Positions 1-7,471 of a stretch of DNA of 64,000 bases are shown here, piece after piece. Below the pieces are notes generated by a model. It saw only the letters and a list, made by a program, of their open reading frames with translations, made no database searches and had not been told where the DNA came from. Both the position numbers and the translations under genes were made by a program. Numbering within the stretch: position 1 is the stretch's first letter; the number at the start of each line of letters is the position of its first letter. Source of the stretch: Cellulomonas persica (GTDB lineage Bacteria > Actinomycetota > Actinomycetes > Actinomycetales > Cellulomonadaceae); assembly GCF_007989825.1 (NCBI RefSeq), contig NZ_BJUA01000016.1, positions 1 through 64,000 of the forward strand, in the 5' to 3' direction.

Positions 1-309
1 CGACTCCTCGCCGGTGTTGCGGAAGTTATGCTGGGCGCCGGCAGGAACCGCGCACTGGTCGCCTGCCTCGATGGGGTGGGTGTGACCGTTGAGGTCCGCC
101 TCGCCGATACCGGAGACAAAGGTCAGGATCTGGTCGGTGTGTTCGTGGACCTCGTCCCCGATCTCACCACCGGGCGGAATCGTCATGACGACGATCTGGG
201 CGCGTTCGCCGGTCCACAGCACCTTCCGGAAGTCCGGATTGTCCCGGGCGACGTCCGCGATGGTGAAGTGCTCGACGTTGTCTCCAAGGGTGAAGTTCTT
301 CTCGGTCAT
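1..309 (-). CDS. Cupin-domain protein (3' end cut by window edge)
   Basis: Reading the minus strand from an ATG at 309 gives about 103 residues with no stop before the window edge, so the gene is incomplete. It shows a cupin signature: an HEHTDQ-type histidine/glutamate cluster after MTIPPGGEIGDEV, followed by GTHP-like and PAGAQHNF segments forming the second cupin motif. A GAGGAG ribosome-binding site lies about 6 nt before the ATG. Small single-domain cupins of this type bind a metal in a beta-barrel; the substrate cannot be told. It lies downstream of, and on the same strand as, the metal ATPase genes, with a 123 bp gap that contains only a weak 5-bp GC hairpin (402-415). Composition is less GC-rich than the rest of the window. 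Confidence 0.8.
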   Translation of the reverse strand, partial: MTEKNFTLGDNVEHFTIADVARDNPDFRKVLWTGERAQIVVMTIPPGGEIGDEVHEHTDQILTFVSGIGEADLNGHTHPIEAGDQCAVPAGAQHNFRNTGEES

Positions 310-432
310 GGCTGATCTCCTCTGCTTCCTGTATGGCTGTCTCTATGTCGCTGTCTGAGTTTTCGTGCTTATCGCGTCCTCGGGATGACCCGGAGGCGTG
401 CGGGCCCCAGGGCCCCGGTGCGGATTTGGATG

Positions 433-2433
433 TCAGGCGGTTACCTGCTGTGCCCCTTTCTCCGTGGTCCTCTCGGCCGGTGGCGTCGTGGTCGAACCGC
501 GGGTCTTCCGTAGCAGTCGCATTGCGTTGATGATGACGACCAGTACGGAGGCTTCGTGGACGAGCATGCCGACGGACATGGTCACCCCGCCGGCGAAAAC
601 ACCGGCCAGCAGCAGCACCACGGTGATCAGGGCGATCGCGATGTTCTGCCGCATCACGGACACAGTCCGCTTGGCCAGACCGATGGCTTCGGGCAGTTTG
701 AGCAGGTTGTCGCCCATCAGGGCGATGTCCGCGGTCTCCACGGCCACGGCTGAACCGGCCGCGCCCATTGCCACGCCGATGTTCGCGGTGGCCAAAGCGG
801 GGGCGTCGTTGACACCGTCCCCGACCATGGCAATCGTGTGGCCCTGGCGTTGCAACTGTGCGACCACGTCCAGCTTGTCTTCGGGGAGCAGGGAGGCGTG
901 GATCTCGTCGATCCCGGTGGCCTTCCCGACGGCTTCGGCCACCAGTCGGGTGTCACCGGTGAGCATGACCACCTTCTCGACCCCGGCTCGGTGGAGCCGG
1001 GCGACCATCTCGGCGGCGTCCTGCCGGATCTGATCGGCCACGGCGACGACGCCGATCACCTGGTCGTCGACGGCCACGATCATCGGCGTCTTTCCATCGG
1101 AGGCCAGCGTTTCCGCCGCCCGAGCGGCGCTGCCGTCGTCGGGAACGCCGTACTGGTCCAGCAGCGGCGGGTTGCCGATGAGCACCCGTTGGCCGGCAAC
1201 GTCGGACACGATGCCCTTACCGGGGACCGGGGTGACGGTGCCGGGGACCCCCTCGGGGGCCACCCCCTCATCGCGCGCCGTCTGAAGGATGGGACGGGCC
1301 AGCGGGTGCTCCGAACCAGCCTCGGCGGCCGCGGCCCAGCGCAGCACGTCGGCACGGTCCCGTGCCGAATCCAGGACCACGACATCGGTGAGGACAGGTT
1401 GGCCCTCGGTGAGGGTGCCGGTCTTGTCCACGGCGACCGCCGAGATCTTGGCCGAGGTCTCCAGGAACTCGCCGCCCTTGATCAGGATGCCATTACGGGC
1501 AGCCCGGCCGATGCCTGCCACGATCGCGACCGGAATGGAGATCACCAGGGCGCCGGGGCAGCCGATGACCAGCAGGGTCAACGCCAGGACCACATCACCA
1601 GCGATCAGTCCGGCCGCCAGTGCCAGCACCATGACGGCGGGGGTGTACCAGCGGGAGAAGCGGTCCATGAAGGCCTGGGTGCGGGCCTTGGCGTCCTGGG
1701 CCTCCTCCACCCGGTGGATGATGCGGGCCAGGGTGGTATCCGCGCCGATGCCGGTGGCCAGCACTTGCAGGAAGCCGCCGCGGGAGACAGTGCCGGCGAA
1801 CACCTGGTCACCTTTGGATTTCTCCACCGGGATCGATTCGCCGGTGATGGAGGCCTCATCGATGGCGCCGGAGCCGGAGACGACCTGGCCGTCCACGGGG
1901 ACCTTCGAGCCGTTCTTGACCAGGACGATCTCGCCCATTCTCACCTGTCCGGCAGGGATCTCCTGTTGTTCACCATCGCGCACAACGACGGCGGAATCCG
2001 GGGCGACGGCGACCAGCTCGGCCAGGGCCGAGCGGGTCCTGTTCAGGGTCGCCGCTTCCAGAGCGTGTCCGATGGCGAATAGGAACGTGACCGCCGCGGC
2101 CTCCCAGAAGTTGCCGATGATGACCGCGCCGATGGCCGCCACCGACACCAGCAGGTCGATGCCGATGACCTTGGCGATCAGCGCGCGAACCGCCTTGATC
2201 ACGATCCCGTAGCCGGCGACCACGGCGGCGGCGACCATGAAGGCATCCGCGAGGGTGAAGACCGCGGTGGCATGGGTGGCGTGGGCGCCGGCATCGAGCC
2301 ACCACTGGGGGCTGATGGTGAGGTTGGCCGCACCCTCGGCCAGCCGTTGAACGGCGAAGGAGATGATGATGAGTACGCCGGACACGACGGGGACCGACCA
2401 GTTCCCATAGACCCATTTCTGGAGCCTGTTCAC
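433..2433 (-). CDS. Heavy-metal translocating P-type ATPase (P1B family), without N-terminal HMA domain
   Basis: This 666-residue membrane pump should export a transition-metal ion with ATP. Visible motifs in order are the actuator TGES (about residue 198), the membrane metal-site motif GCPGAL (about 291-296), the phosphorylation motif DKTGTLT (about 336), an SEHPLA nucleotide-binding motif and the hinge GDGVNDAPAL. Unusually the metal site is CPG, not the CPC of Cu/Zn/Cd pumps or SPC of CoaT-like pumps, and the last helix has HEAS, resembling the HEG motif of the P1B-4 class. There is no N-terminal metal-binding domain; a separate HMA protein is encoded 91 bp upstream on the same strand. Start is GTG at 2433. 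The metal is uncertain (Cu, Zn, Cd or Co). Confidence 0.92.
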   Translation of the reverse strand: MNRLQKWVYGNWSVPVVSGVLIIISFAVQRLAEGAANLTISPQWWLDAGAHATHATAVFTLADAFMVAAAVVAGYGIVIKAVRALIAKVIGIDLLVSVAAIGAVIIGNFWEAAAVTFLFAIGHALEAATLNRTRSALAELVAVAPDSAVVVRDGEQQEIPAGQVRMGEIVLVKNGSKVPVDGQVVSGSGAIDEASITGESIPVEKSKGDQVFAGTVSRGGFLQVLATGIGADTTLARIIHRVEEAQDAKARTQAFMDRFSRWYTPAVMVLALAAGLIAGDVVLALTLLVIGCPGALVISIPVAIVAGIGRAARNGILIKGGEFLETSAKISAVAVDKTGTLTEGQPVLTDVVVLDSARDRADVLRWAAAAEAGSEHPLARPILQTARDEGVAPEGVPGTVTPVPGKGIVSDVAGQRVLIGNPPLLDQYGVPDDGSAARAAETLASDGKTPMIVAVDDQVIGVVAVADQIRQDAAEMVARLHRAGVEKVVMLTGDTRLVAEAVGKATGIDEIHASLLPEDKLDVVAQLQRQGHTIAMVGDGVNDAPALATANIGVAMGAAGSAVAVETADIALMGDNLLKLPEAIGLAKRTVSVMRQNIAIALITVVLLLAGVFAGGVTMSVGMLVHEASVLVVIINAMRLLRKTRGSTTTPPAERTTEKGAQQVTA

Positions 2434-2524
2434 TTTCGGGTACGACCTTTCTGCGATGAGTGCCAGCGGACCGGCAGATCGGGTATGAGCGAAAAATGCG
2501 CGACCCCACAGGGGCCCGCGTGCC

Positions 2525-2758
2525 TCAGAAGGCTGAAGGAGTGGCCTTATAGCCGGCCTTCGCCACGGCAGTCACGAGGTCATCCACGGAGACGCGCTCG
2601 GCGTCGTGGTCGATCTCGATGCGGGATGAGGCGAAATGGACCTTCACGTTCTCGACACCCTTGAGGCGGCCGACCTGCTTTTCGATCTTCGCCACGCAGG
2701 ACGGGCAGGAGAATCCCTCGGCCCTCAAAAGGGTGTGGGTGGCGGTGGAGGTAGTCAT
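2525..2758 (-). CDS. HMA-domain metal-binding protein (CopZ-like)
   Basis: A 77-residue stand-alone heavy-metal-associated domain. The metal-binding motif GFSCPSC is at residues 15-21 (cysteines 18 and 21) and the rest follows the ferredoxin-like beta-alpha-beta pattern, ending in AGYKA. A longer reading frame extends to 2803, but I place the start at the ATG at 2758 because it is preceded by AAAGGGA at a good distance and the N-terminus then matches the family length. It precedes the P-type ATPase gene, which itself lacks an HMA domain, so it probably acts as its cytosolic metallochaperone or detached regulatory domain. It is divergent from the Crp/Fnr gene. Confidence 0.88.
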   Translation of the reverse strand: MTTSTATHTLLRAEGFSCPSCVAKIEKQVGRLKGVENVKVHFASSRIEIDHDAERVSVDDLVTAVAKAGYKATPSAF

Positions 2759-2829
2759 TGTGAGAATCCCTTTCTTGGTGGTGTTCCGTATTGACACCTT
2801 CACGATAGGTTCGCGCCACTGCGAACTCC

Positions 2830-2843
2830 TTGACCCAGGTCAA
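2830..2843. promoter_or_regulatory. FNR-like palindromic operator between HMA and Crp/Fnr genes
   Basis: TTGACCCAGGTCAA is a perfect two-fold symmetric element (TTGAC-N4-GTCAA), with the geometry of Crp/Fnr-family boxes (TTGAT-N4-ATCAA for FNR). It sits in the 164 bp divergent intergenic region, 71 bp upstream of the HMA start and 79 bp upstream of the Crp/Fnr-type gene, so the neighbouring regulator is the obvious candidate ligand-responsive binder. The function is inference. Confidence 0.6.
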
Positions 2844-2922
2844 GTCCGGACGGCACCGTACGAGGCGCCCCCTGGGGCATCTGGGACGGTGGCGCCCGCG
2901 CCGATTCCGGTAGGCTTGAGGC

Positions 2923-3606
2923 ATGTCTGAGGATGACCTGTGCGTAGCTCGCGTACCGATCTTCCAAGGACTGACGCGCCAGGAGCAGCTGCACGTCGCC
3001 GACTTCGTTCGCCCGGTGTGCGTCCACAAGGGGGATATTGTTTGTTCCCCCGGACAGTCGGTGTCGCGTCTGCTGGTGATGCACAGCGGACAGCTCAAGG
3101 TCAGCCACACGGCGGCCAATGGTCAGGAACAGATTCTGCGAACGGTGACAGACGGTGATGTCGTGGGAGAACGGGCCTTCCTGACGGGCCACCGCCCGGT
3201 CGACCTCGTCGTCGCGCTAGAAGACAGTCGGATGTGCGTCTTCGACCACGCCGACCTCTCGGCCCTGCTCCGCGACTACCCCGACATCAGTCAGCGGATG
3301 CTGCGGACACTCTCCGACCGGCTCTCCTCAGTCGAGCGACTGCTGGGCGCCGTCACCTCCAGCGACGTCAACGCCCGCGTGGCGGCCTACCTGCTAGATC
3401 TGCCCGGCAGCATGCGAGCAGGCATACCCACGGTGAGGCTGCCGATGGCGAAACAAGACATCGCCGCCTACCTCGGAACCACGCCCGAAACCCTGAGCCG
3501 ACGCCTCGCCGCGCTCTCCACCTCCGGCATCATCGAACTCCACGGACGCCGAGACGTCTCCATCCTCGACATTGATGCACTCGAACACGTCGCCACACCC
3601 CGATAG
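2923..3606 (+). CDS. Crp/Fnr-family transcriptional regulator
   Basis: A 227-residue regulator with an N-terminal cyclic-nucleotide-binding-type beta-roll (roughly residues 10-125, with GDVVGE at the roll's turn), a dimerisation helix and a C-terminal winged helix containing the recognition segment KQDIAAYLGTTPETLSRRL, typical of Crp/Fnr HTH domains. Cysteines at about 7, 33 and 40 are present but not in an FNR Fe-S spacing I recognise. It is transcribed away from the metal-pump genes and faces a TTGAC-N4-GTCAA palindrome, so it likely controls them and itself. Crp/Fnr-like proteins paired with metal ATPases are known from lactic acid bacteria (FLP); the analogy is mine. Confidence 0.88.
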   Translation: MSEDDLCVARVPIFQGLTRQEQLHVADFVRPVCVHKGDIVCSPGQSVSRLLVMHSGQLKVSHTAANGQEQILRTVTDGDVVGERAFLTGHRPVDLVVALEDSRMCVFDHADLSALLRDYPDISQRMLRTLSDRLSSVERLLGAVTSSDVNARVAAYLLDLPGSMRAGIPTVRLPMAKQDIAAYLGTTPETLSRRLAALSTSGIIELHGRRDVSILDIDALEHVATPR

Positions 3607-3664
3607 CCGGTACCGTCAGGATGCATCCGAGACGCGTCAAAGGCAGCGATGTAGGCCACTGCGC

Positions 3665-3841
3665 AACATCGACTACTCCGACCGCTACCAGCAGCACTTC
3701 ACGCTCGGCTCCGACATCTCCACTCGGGACCGCGACGGCATCCACAAGACCTTCTCTGGCCTGATGAAGCTCATCTACCCGGGCGGCGAGGCCACGCAAG
3801 AGGAGATCGAGGAACTGCTGCGCTTCGCCGTCGAAGGACGT
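3665..3841 (+). pseudogene. brxL: BrxL (BREX Lon-like protease) remnant
   Basis: An open stretch here encodes about 59 residues beginning NIDYSDRY and containing STRDRDGIHKTFSGLMKL and EEIEELLRFAVEGR. From memory this matches the segment of BrxL that joins the AAA ATPase to the Lon-type protease domain (the family reads STRD..AV.KTFSGL.KLL.P.G..T.EE..E.L.FAIEGR.RVK). No upstream ATPase part and no downstream protease part are present: the match stops at the GR residue, five bases before the left end of the IS3 element. Intact BrxL is around 680 residues. I therefore call it a decayed fragment of a BREX phage-defence locus broken by IS insertion and deletion. Identification is by eye and should be searched. 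Confidence 0.62.
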
Positions 3842-3868
3842 GACGTGGACCCCGTCGTTGTTGACGGG

Positions 3869-4729
3869 TCAGGTCGCTGTGGTGTGTAGGGATTCGGGGT
3901 CGGCCCAGGTGCGGGCGACCTCGGTGGGGGTGCGGTAGGCCAGCCCGGAGTGCGGGCGGTGGTGGTAGGTGTCGATGTACGAGGCGATCTCGTGACGTGC
4001 CTGGTCGATGGTCTCCCACTCGGTGCGCCAGGCGCAGCGCTTCTTGAACTGCCCGAACCAGGACTCGATGAACGCCTGGGACTCGGGGTCGCGGTAGCCG
4101 CCGCGGCGGTGGGTGATCCCGCGTGCGGACAGGTGCGTGCGGAAGCCCCGCGAGGTGAACTGCGACCCGTTGTCGGTCCCGAGCGTCAGACGCCCCGGCG
4201 TGACCGATCGCGCGAGGACAGCGCCCTCGACGCAGGCGATGGCTTCGTCGGTGCGGGTGCGCACGTCCAGGGTCCAGCCGGCGACTTCCCGGGTGCAGCA
4301 GTCCACGGCGACGTGCAGGTAGACCCAGCCGTGCGCCGCGGTCCAGACCGTGGTCATGTCCAGGTGCCACAGCTCGTCGGGGCGCCGCACCCGGAAGTAG
4401 CCGGGTCGGCGGCGTCGGTCGGTGTTCCGCGAGCGTTGCAGCAGCCCGTGGGCGCGCATGACGCGTTGCACGCGTTTGCGGTTGACCGGCTCACCGAGCG
4501 CTCGTGAGGCCAGGGCGGCGACCATCCGGGTGCCGTCGACCGGGTTCGCGCGGGCGACCTCGACGATCGCGTCGTCGCCTGGTCGACCGCGGCCCGGGCC
4601 GGCGCCTGGTGGGCGGCGCAAGATCGGCCGGTAGAGCGCCTGGCGGCTCACGCGAGCGACGCGTGCGACGACGGCGGGTTGGCGCCCGGTGGCGATCACG
4701 GCGCGGGCCCTGGACACCCGGGTGCTCAC
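3869..4729 (-). CDS. IS3-family transposase OrfB (DDE integrase)
   Basis: 286 residues from a GTG at 4729 whose bases overlap the orfA stop (GTGA), giving translational coupling or a frameshift fusion product. An HTH_21-like N-terminal region is followed by the rve integrase core with the DDE triad: D in LWHLDMTTVW, D in TLGTDNGSQF, and E in FIESWFGQFK, then the usual YNxxRPH-type end (YHHRPHSGL). The frame is open further upstream (to 4942) but that part overlaps orfA and is low-complexity arginine-rich, so I do not treat it as coding. Confidence 0.88.
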   Translation of the reverse strand: MSTRVSRARAVIATGRQPAVVARVARVSRQALYRPILRRPPGAGPGRGRPGDDAIVEVARANPVDGTRMVAALASRALGEPVNRKRVQRVMRAHGLLQRSRNTDRRRRPGYFRVRRPDELWHLDMTTVWTAAHGWVYLHVAVDCCTREVAGWTLDVRTRTDEAIACVEGAVLARSVTPGRLTLGTDNGSQFTSRGFRTHLSARGITHRRGGYRDPESQAFIESWFGQFKKRCAWRTEWETIDQARHEIASYIDTYHHRPHSGLAYRTPTEVARTWADPESLHTTAT

Positions 4730-5037
4730 GTCCAGTCCCGCGAGAGTGCCCCCGCGATCTCCAGCTCGTAGGTCTTGCGCCCCAGGGACCGTTCCAGGGC
4801 GGCGACCTTCTTCTTCAGCTCCACGACCTCGACGTGCTCCGGCGTCCGGGCGTTCGATGACGCGAGGGCGGCCTTGCCGCCCTCGAGCAGCTTGTCCCGC
4901 CAGGAGTAGTAGAGCGTCTCGGAGATCTCGTACTCGCGGCACACGTCCCGCACGGACCGGTCCCCGCGCAACCCCGCGAGCACGACTTCGGTCTTCTGCT
5001 CCGGCGTGAACTGCCGGTACTTGCGCTTCTCGCTCAT
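4726..5037 (-). CDS. IS3-family transposase OrfA (HTH protein)
   Basis: 103 residues starting MSEKRKYRQFTPEQK, with the HTH_Tnp_1 helix-turn-helix (residues about 10-60, VRDVCREYEISETLYYSWR) and a leucine-zipper-like tail used for multimerisation with OrfB. It precedes orfB and overlaps it by 4 nt. Together they form the OrfAB transposase of an IS3-type copy-out-paste-in element. Confidence 0.9.
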   Translation of the reverse strand: MSEKRKYRQFTPEQKTEVVLAGLRGDRSVRDVCREYEISETLYYSWRDKLLEGGKAALASSNARTPEHVEVVELKKKVAALERSLGRKTYELEIAGALSRDWT

Positions 5038-5116
5038 CAGCCCTCCTCGGGCGATCGAGCGACCATCGTCCCCAAGCCCGACGGCTCAGGGAAGTGTCAA
5101 CGAGCCAACGGGGTCC

Positions 5117-5318
5117 TCGTCAGTGGCCGCGCGTGTGACCCTTCGCCTGACTGGCTTGGTGCCTTTGAGCGGACTTGTCCGCGCGTGGTTGCCGGCCCCG
5201 GCCCGACCGGAGTTGCTGGCCTGATCAGGAGCTTGACCGCCCGTGGCTGCGGGCGTGTCCCGTCACAGTCCTGCCGTCTCCGACCGGACCGGAACCTACG
5301 TTCCCCCAGTCCGAGGAG
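5117..5318 (+). ncRNA. Candidate bridge-RNA region of the IS110 element
   Basis: The 200 bp between the IS3 right end and the transposase start have no open frame of quality. In the IS110 group the left non-coding end encodes a structured bridge RNA that guides the recombinase to donor and target sites. Several GC-rich inverted segments lie here, but I have not folded it. This is an expectation from the family and the layout, not a direct observation of an RNA. Confidence 0.35.
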
Positions 5319-6377
5319 ATGAACGCGATGCCCAGTCTTGCCGAAGTCGTCGATGTCGTCATCGGGGTCGACACCCACAAGCACACCCACACCGCCGCGG
5401 TCGTCGATGCGGCCACCGGCGGGCTGCTCGCCGAGCTGACGGTGTCCACTGATCCGGGCGGCTACGGCCGGCTGCTGCAGTGGGCGGGCGAGCACGGCCA
5501 GGCCCGCGCCTGGGCGTTGGAAGGTGCCGGCGGCTACGGAGCGGGCCTGGCCCGGCACCTGGGCGCCGCCGGCGAGCAGGTCGTCGAGCTGGACCGTCCC
5601 GCGCGGGCCGCGCGCCGCCATGGCGCGAAGTCCGACTCGCTGGACGCCGCCCGGGCTGCCCGGGAGGCCCTCGGGCGGGCGCGTCTGGCGCAGGTCAAGA
5701 CCGACGGGCCGCGCGGTCAGCTGGCCGCGTTGACGGCCGCGCGCCGGTCCGCGGTCGAGGCCGCCACGCTCGCGCAACGACAGCTGCACGCGCTGGTGAT
5801 CGCCGCCCCCGAGACGCTGCGCGCGCTGTTCCGTGGCCGGTCGACCACCGCGATGACCACGACCGCTGCCCGGCTGCGCACCCGGGCCGGCTGGGACGCG
5901 CACACCGTCACGACCGCGTCGGTGCTGCGCGCGCTGGCGCGGCGCGCGCGGGCGTTGCAGACCGAGGCCCGCGACCACGAGAACGCGATGGCCCAGATCG
6001 TGCGGGCCTGGCGACCGGACCTGCTCGAGCAGCCCGGCGTCGGGACGATCGTCGCCGCGCAGATCTTGATCTGCGGGTCCCACCCCGGACGGATCCGTTC
6101 CGAGGCCGCGTTCGCGATGCTCGCCGGCACCGCGCCGATCCCTGCCTCCTCCGGCCTGCGCACCCGCCACCGCCTCAACCGCTCCGGCGACCGACAGCTC
6201 AACCGCGCCCTGCACGTCGTCGCACTATCGCGCGCCCGCTACGACCAGACCACCCGCGACTACATCGAACGCCGCCGAGCCCAGGGCAAGACCGACCGCG
6301 AGATCCGACGCTGCCTCAAGCGCTACATCGCCCGAGACCTGTTCCGACAACTCGAACACGGCGTGCTACCGGCTTGA
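5319..6377 (+). CDS. IS110-family DEDD transposase
   Basis: I start at the ATG at 5319 (MNAMPSLAEVVDVVIGVDTH), preceded by GAGGAG, instead of an upstream ATG at 5175 that lies in the probable non-coding left end. The 352-residue protein has the N-terminal RuvC-like DEDD domain: D in IGVDTHKH, E in WALEGAGGYG and D in KSDSLDAARAAR. The C-terminal Transposase_20 domain follows (LLEQPGVGTIVAAQIL and the conserved SGLRTRHRLNRSGDRQLN, with the catalytic serine expected here). It appears intact. Confidence 0.92.
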   Translation: MNAMPSLAEVVDVVIGVDTHKHTHTAAVVDAATGGLLAELTVSTDPGGYGRLLQWAGEHGQARAWALEGAGGYGAGLARHLGAAGEQVVELDRPARAARRHGAKSDSLDAARAAREALGRARLAQVKTDGPRGQLAALTAARRSAVEAATLAQRQLHALVIAAPETLRALFRGRSTTAMTTTAARLRTRAGWDAHTVTTASVLRALARRARALQTEARDHENAMAQIVRAWRPDLLEQPGVGTIVAAQILICGSHPGRIRSEAAFAMLAGTAPIPASSGLRTRHRLNRSGDRQLNRALHVVALSRARYDQTTRDYIERRRAQGKTDREIRRCLKRYIARDLFRQLEHGVLPA

Positions 6378-6466
6378 CGAACCATAGGAGCGTCCGCACC
6401 ATCCGACCGCGCGAGTCCGCCACTGCCGGCCCCGACGAACGGCGGTCCTGCTTGTAGAAGCCGCGT

Positions 6467-6528
6467 GACCTGCGCAAAGATAGGGTTTTCAGGGCTGGGC
6501 AGGGGTTCTCAAACTCTCTACGCAGGTC
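6467..6528. repeat. Inverted repeat at accessory/chromosome junction
   Basis: GACCTGCG (6467-6474) and CGCAGGTC (6521-6528) flank 46 bp that are clearly A/T-richer than the surroundings. It lies where IS-type DNA gives way to chromosomal genes. It may be an IS end, an attachment-site remnant or a structured RNA end; it is too short and lacks a T-arm for a tRNA. Confidence 0.4.
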
Positions 6529-6535
6529 CACCCCG

Positions 6536-6567
6536 TCAGGGCCTCGCACCTCGGTGCGGGGCCCTGA
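6536..6567 (-). terminator. Hairpin terminator downstream of CYTH gene
   Basis: A 13-bp stem (TCAGGGCCTCGCA / TGCGGGGCCCTGA, one G-U pair) with a 6-nt loop, 57 bp past the stop of the minus-strand CYTH gene. There is no clear U-tract, as is common for actinobacterial terminators. Confidence 0.7.
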
Positions 6568-6623
6568 GGCGTTCTCCGGCTGTGCCCGAGCGCCGTGCCC
6601 GAGCACTGTGCCCGACGAGCAGG

Positions 6624-7442
6624 TCACGCGCCCGCGGACCCCGCCTGAGCCGCGAGCTCGGCGGCGAAGAACTCCAGCGCCGTCCTCGTCTTGGTCTGCT
6701 GGTCGCCGCCCAGCGGCACGCCCTTCGACGTCAGGAACCGCCGCGTCTCGAGCGCCACGGCGACGGCCTCGCCCGGTGCGCACTTCGTGGAGAGCTCGAC
6801 GACGCGCGCCCCGTCGGGGTACGTCCAGAGCTCGACGACGAGCCGCCGCGAGAACCCGGCCGGCTCGAGCCGCTGCTTGAGCACGAGGATCGGACCGAGC
6901 ACCGCGAGGTCGTCGATCTCGAGCCCCTGCGGCGCGTGCGCCGCGAGGAACCGCCGCTGCTCCTTGGAGAACAGGCCGTGCAGAGGCTGCCTCCCGGTCA
7001 CCGCGGGCAGGACGGCGTCGGGCGGGACACGGTGGCGCATCGACGCCGAGCACACGTAGCCGCCGGGCATCGCGTCGAGCTCGACGGTGAGCTGCGGCGA
7101 GCGACGGACGTCCGCGGGCAGGTCGTCGGGGACCACCGGTCGCAGCTTGACCGTCGAGTCCGCGTCGCGGCCCTGGATGCGTCGGGCGCGGACGACGACG
7201 CCGCTGCGGTCCAGCGCGAGGTCGGGGGTGTCGAAGAAGTACACCTGCCGGATCTGCGCGGCGATCGGGTCGATCTCGAGTGCCCGCGCGCCCACGCGGT
7301 ACGCGCTCGCGGGCACGGTGAGCTTGAGCTCGACCGAGTCGGACTGCGCGACGAGGTCCATCATCGCGAGCACGGACGCTGGGACCAGCGTGGGGGCCGG
7401 GCCCGGGTCCGTGCCGGGTTCCGTGCTCGGGCCTGCGCTCAT
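6624..7442 (-). CDS. CYTH-fold protein (triphosphate tunnel enzyme-like)
   Basis: 272 residues from an ATG at 7442 with a GAGGAGG site. After about 45 residues of Pro/Ala-rich leader the CYTH pattern begins: VELKLTV (the family's ExExK start, here with the first Glu replaced by Ser), VYFFDTPDLALDRSGVVVRARR (quoted in part; this is the yFDT.d..L...g..lR.R motif), STVKLRPV, then ELD, EIDD and WTYPDGARVVELSTKC. CYTH enzymes hydrolyse or cyclise triphosphates in a metal-lined barrel, and some bind polyphosphate. It is directly downstream (29 bp) of the CYTH-Ppx fusion, so the pair is probably one operon. The degenerate ExExK leaves catalytic activity in doubt. Confidence 0.75.
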   Translation of the reverse strand: MSAGPSTEPGTDPGPAPTLVPASVLAMMDLVAQSDSVELKLTVPASAYRVGARALEIDPIAAQIRQVYFFDTPDLALDRSGVVVRARRIQGRDADSTVKLRPVVPDDLPADVRRSPQLTVELDAMPGGYVCSASMRHRVPPDAVLPAVTGRQPLHGLFSKEQRRFLAAHAPQGLEIDDLAVLGPILVLKQRLEPAGFSRRLVVELWTYPDGARVVELSTKCAPGEAVAVALETRRFLTSKGVPLGGDQQTKTRTALEFFAAELAAQAGSAGA

Positions 7443-7471
7443 GGGGTTCCTCCTCGGGTCACGACGCGAGC

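Larger units (their letters stand above)
3847..5116 (-). mobile_element. IS3-family insertion sequence
   Basis: About 1.27 kb carrying overlapping orfA and orfB on the minus strand. Its ends are imperfect inverted repeats: GGACCCCGT...GTTGAC begins at 3847, and the reverse complement of the right end, also GGACCCCGT...GTTGAC, finishes at 5116. The left end cuts the BrxL reading frame. I could not find a matching target duplication in the flanks, which suggests later rearrangement, perhaps through the adjacent IS110-type element. Both transposase frames are open and have their key residues, so it could be active. Confidence 0.85.
5117..6460 (+). mobile_element. IS110-family insertion sequence (ends approximate)
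   Basis: A DEDD transposase gene (5319-6377) is flanked by about 200 bp of non-coding DNA on its 5' side and about 80 bp on its 3' side. IS110 elements have no terminal inverted repeats or target duplications, so the ends cannot be fixed by eye; I set the left edge at the IS3 boundary and the right edge before the inverted repeat at 6467. The long 5' and short 3' non-coding parts fit the IS110 rather than the IS1111 group. Confidence 0.7.

Noticed and set aside
402-415. GC hairpin as terminator of the metal ATPase gene
   Set aside because: Only a 5-bp stem (GGGCC/GGCCC) with no T-tract; too weak to annotate.
838-2082. Open frame of 414 codons antisense to the metal ATPase
   Set aside because: Composition (Gly/Asp/Arg/His) is that of a shadow frame; the ATPase on the other strand has all family motifs.
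3838-5125. Target-site duplication flanking the IS3 element
   Set aside because: Trying 3- to 5-bp windows on either side of the inverted repeats gave no identical pair.
5480-6457. Second long frame inside the IS110 transposase
   Set aside because: Arginine-rich +1 shadow of a gene with clear DEDD motifs.
6467-6530. tRNA-like fold or tRNA remnant at the island edge
   Set aside because: The paired ends resemble an acceptor stem, but the element is only about 62 nt and lacks a GTTCRA T-loop and a D-arm; kept only as an inverted repeat.
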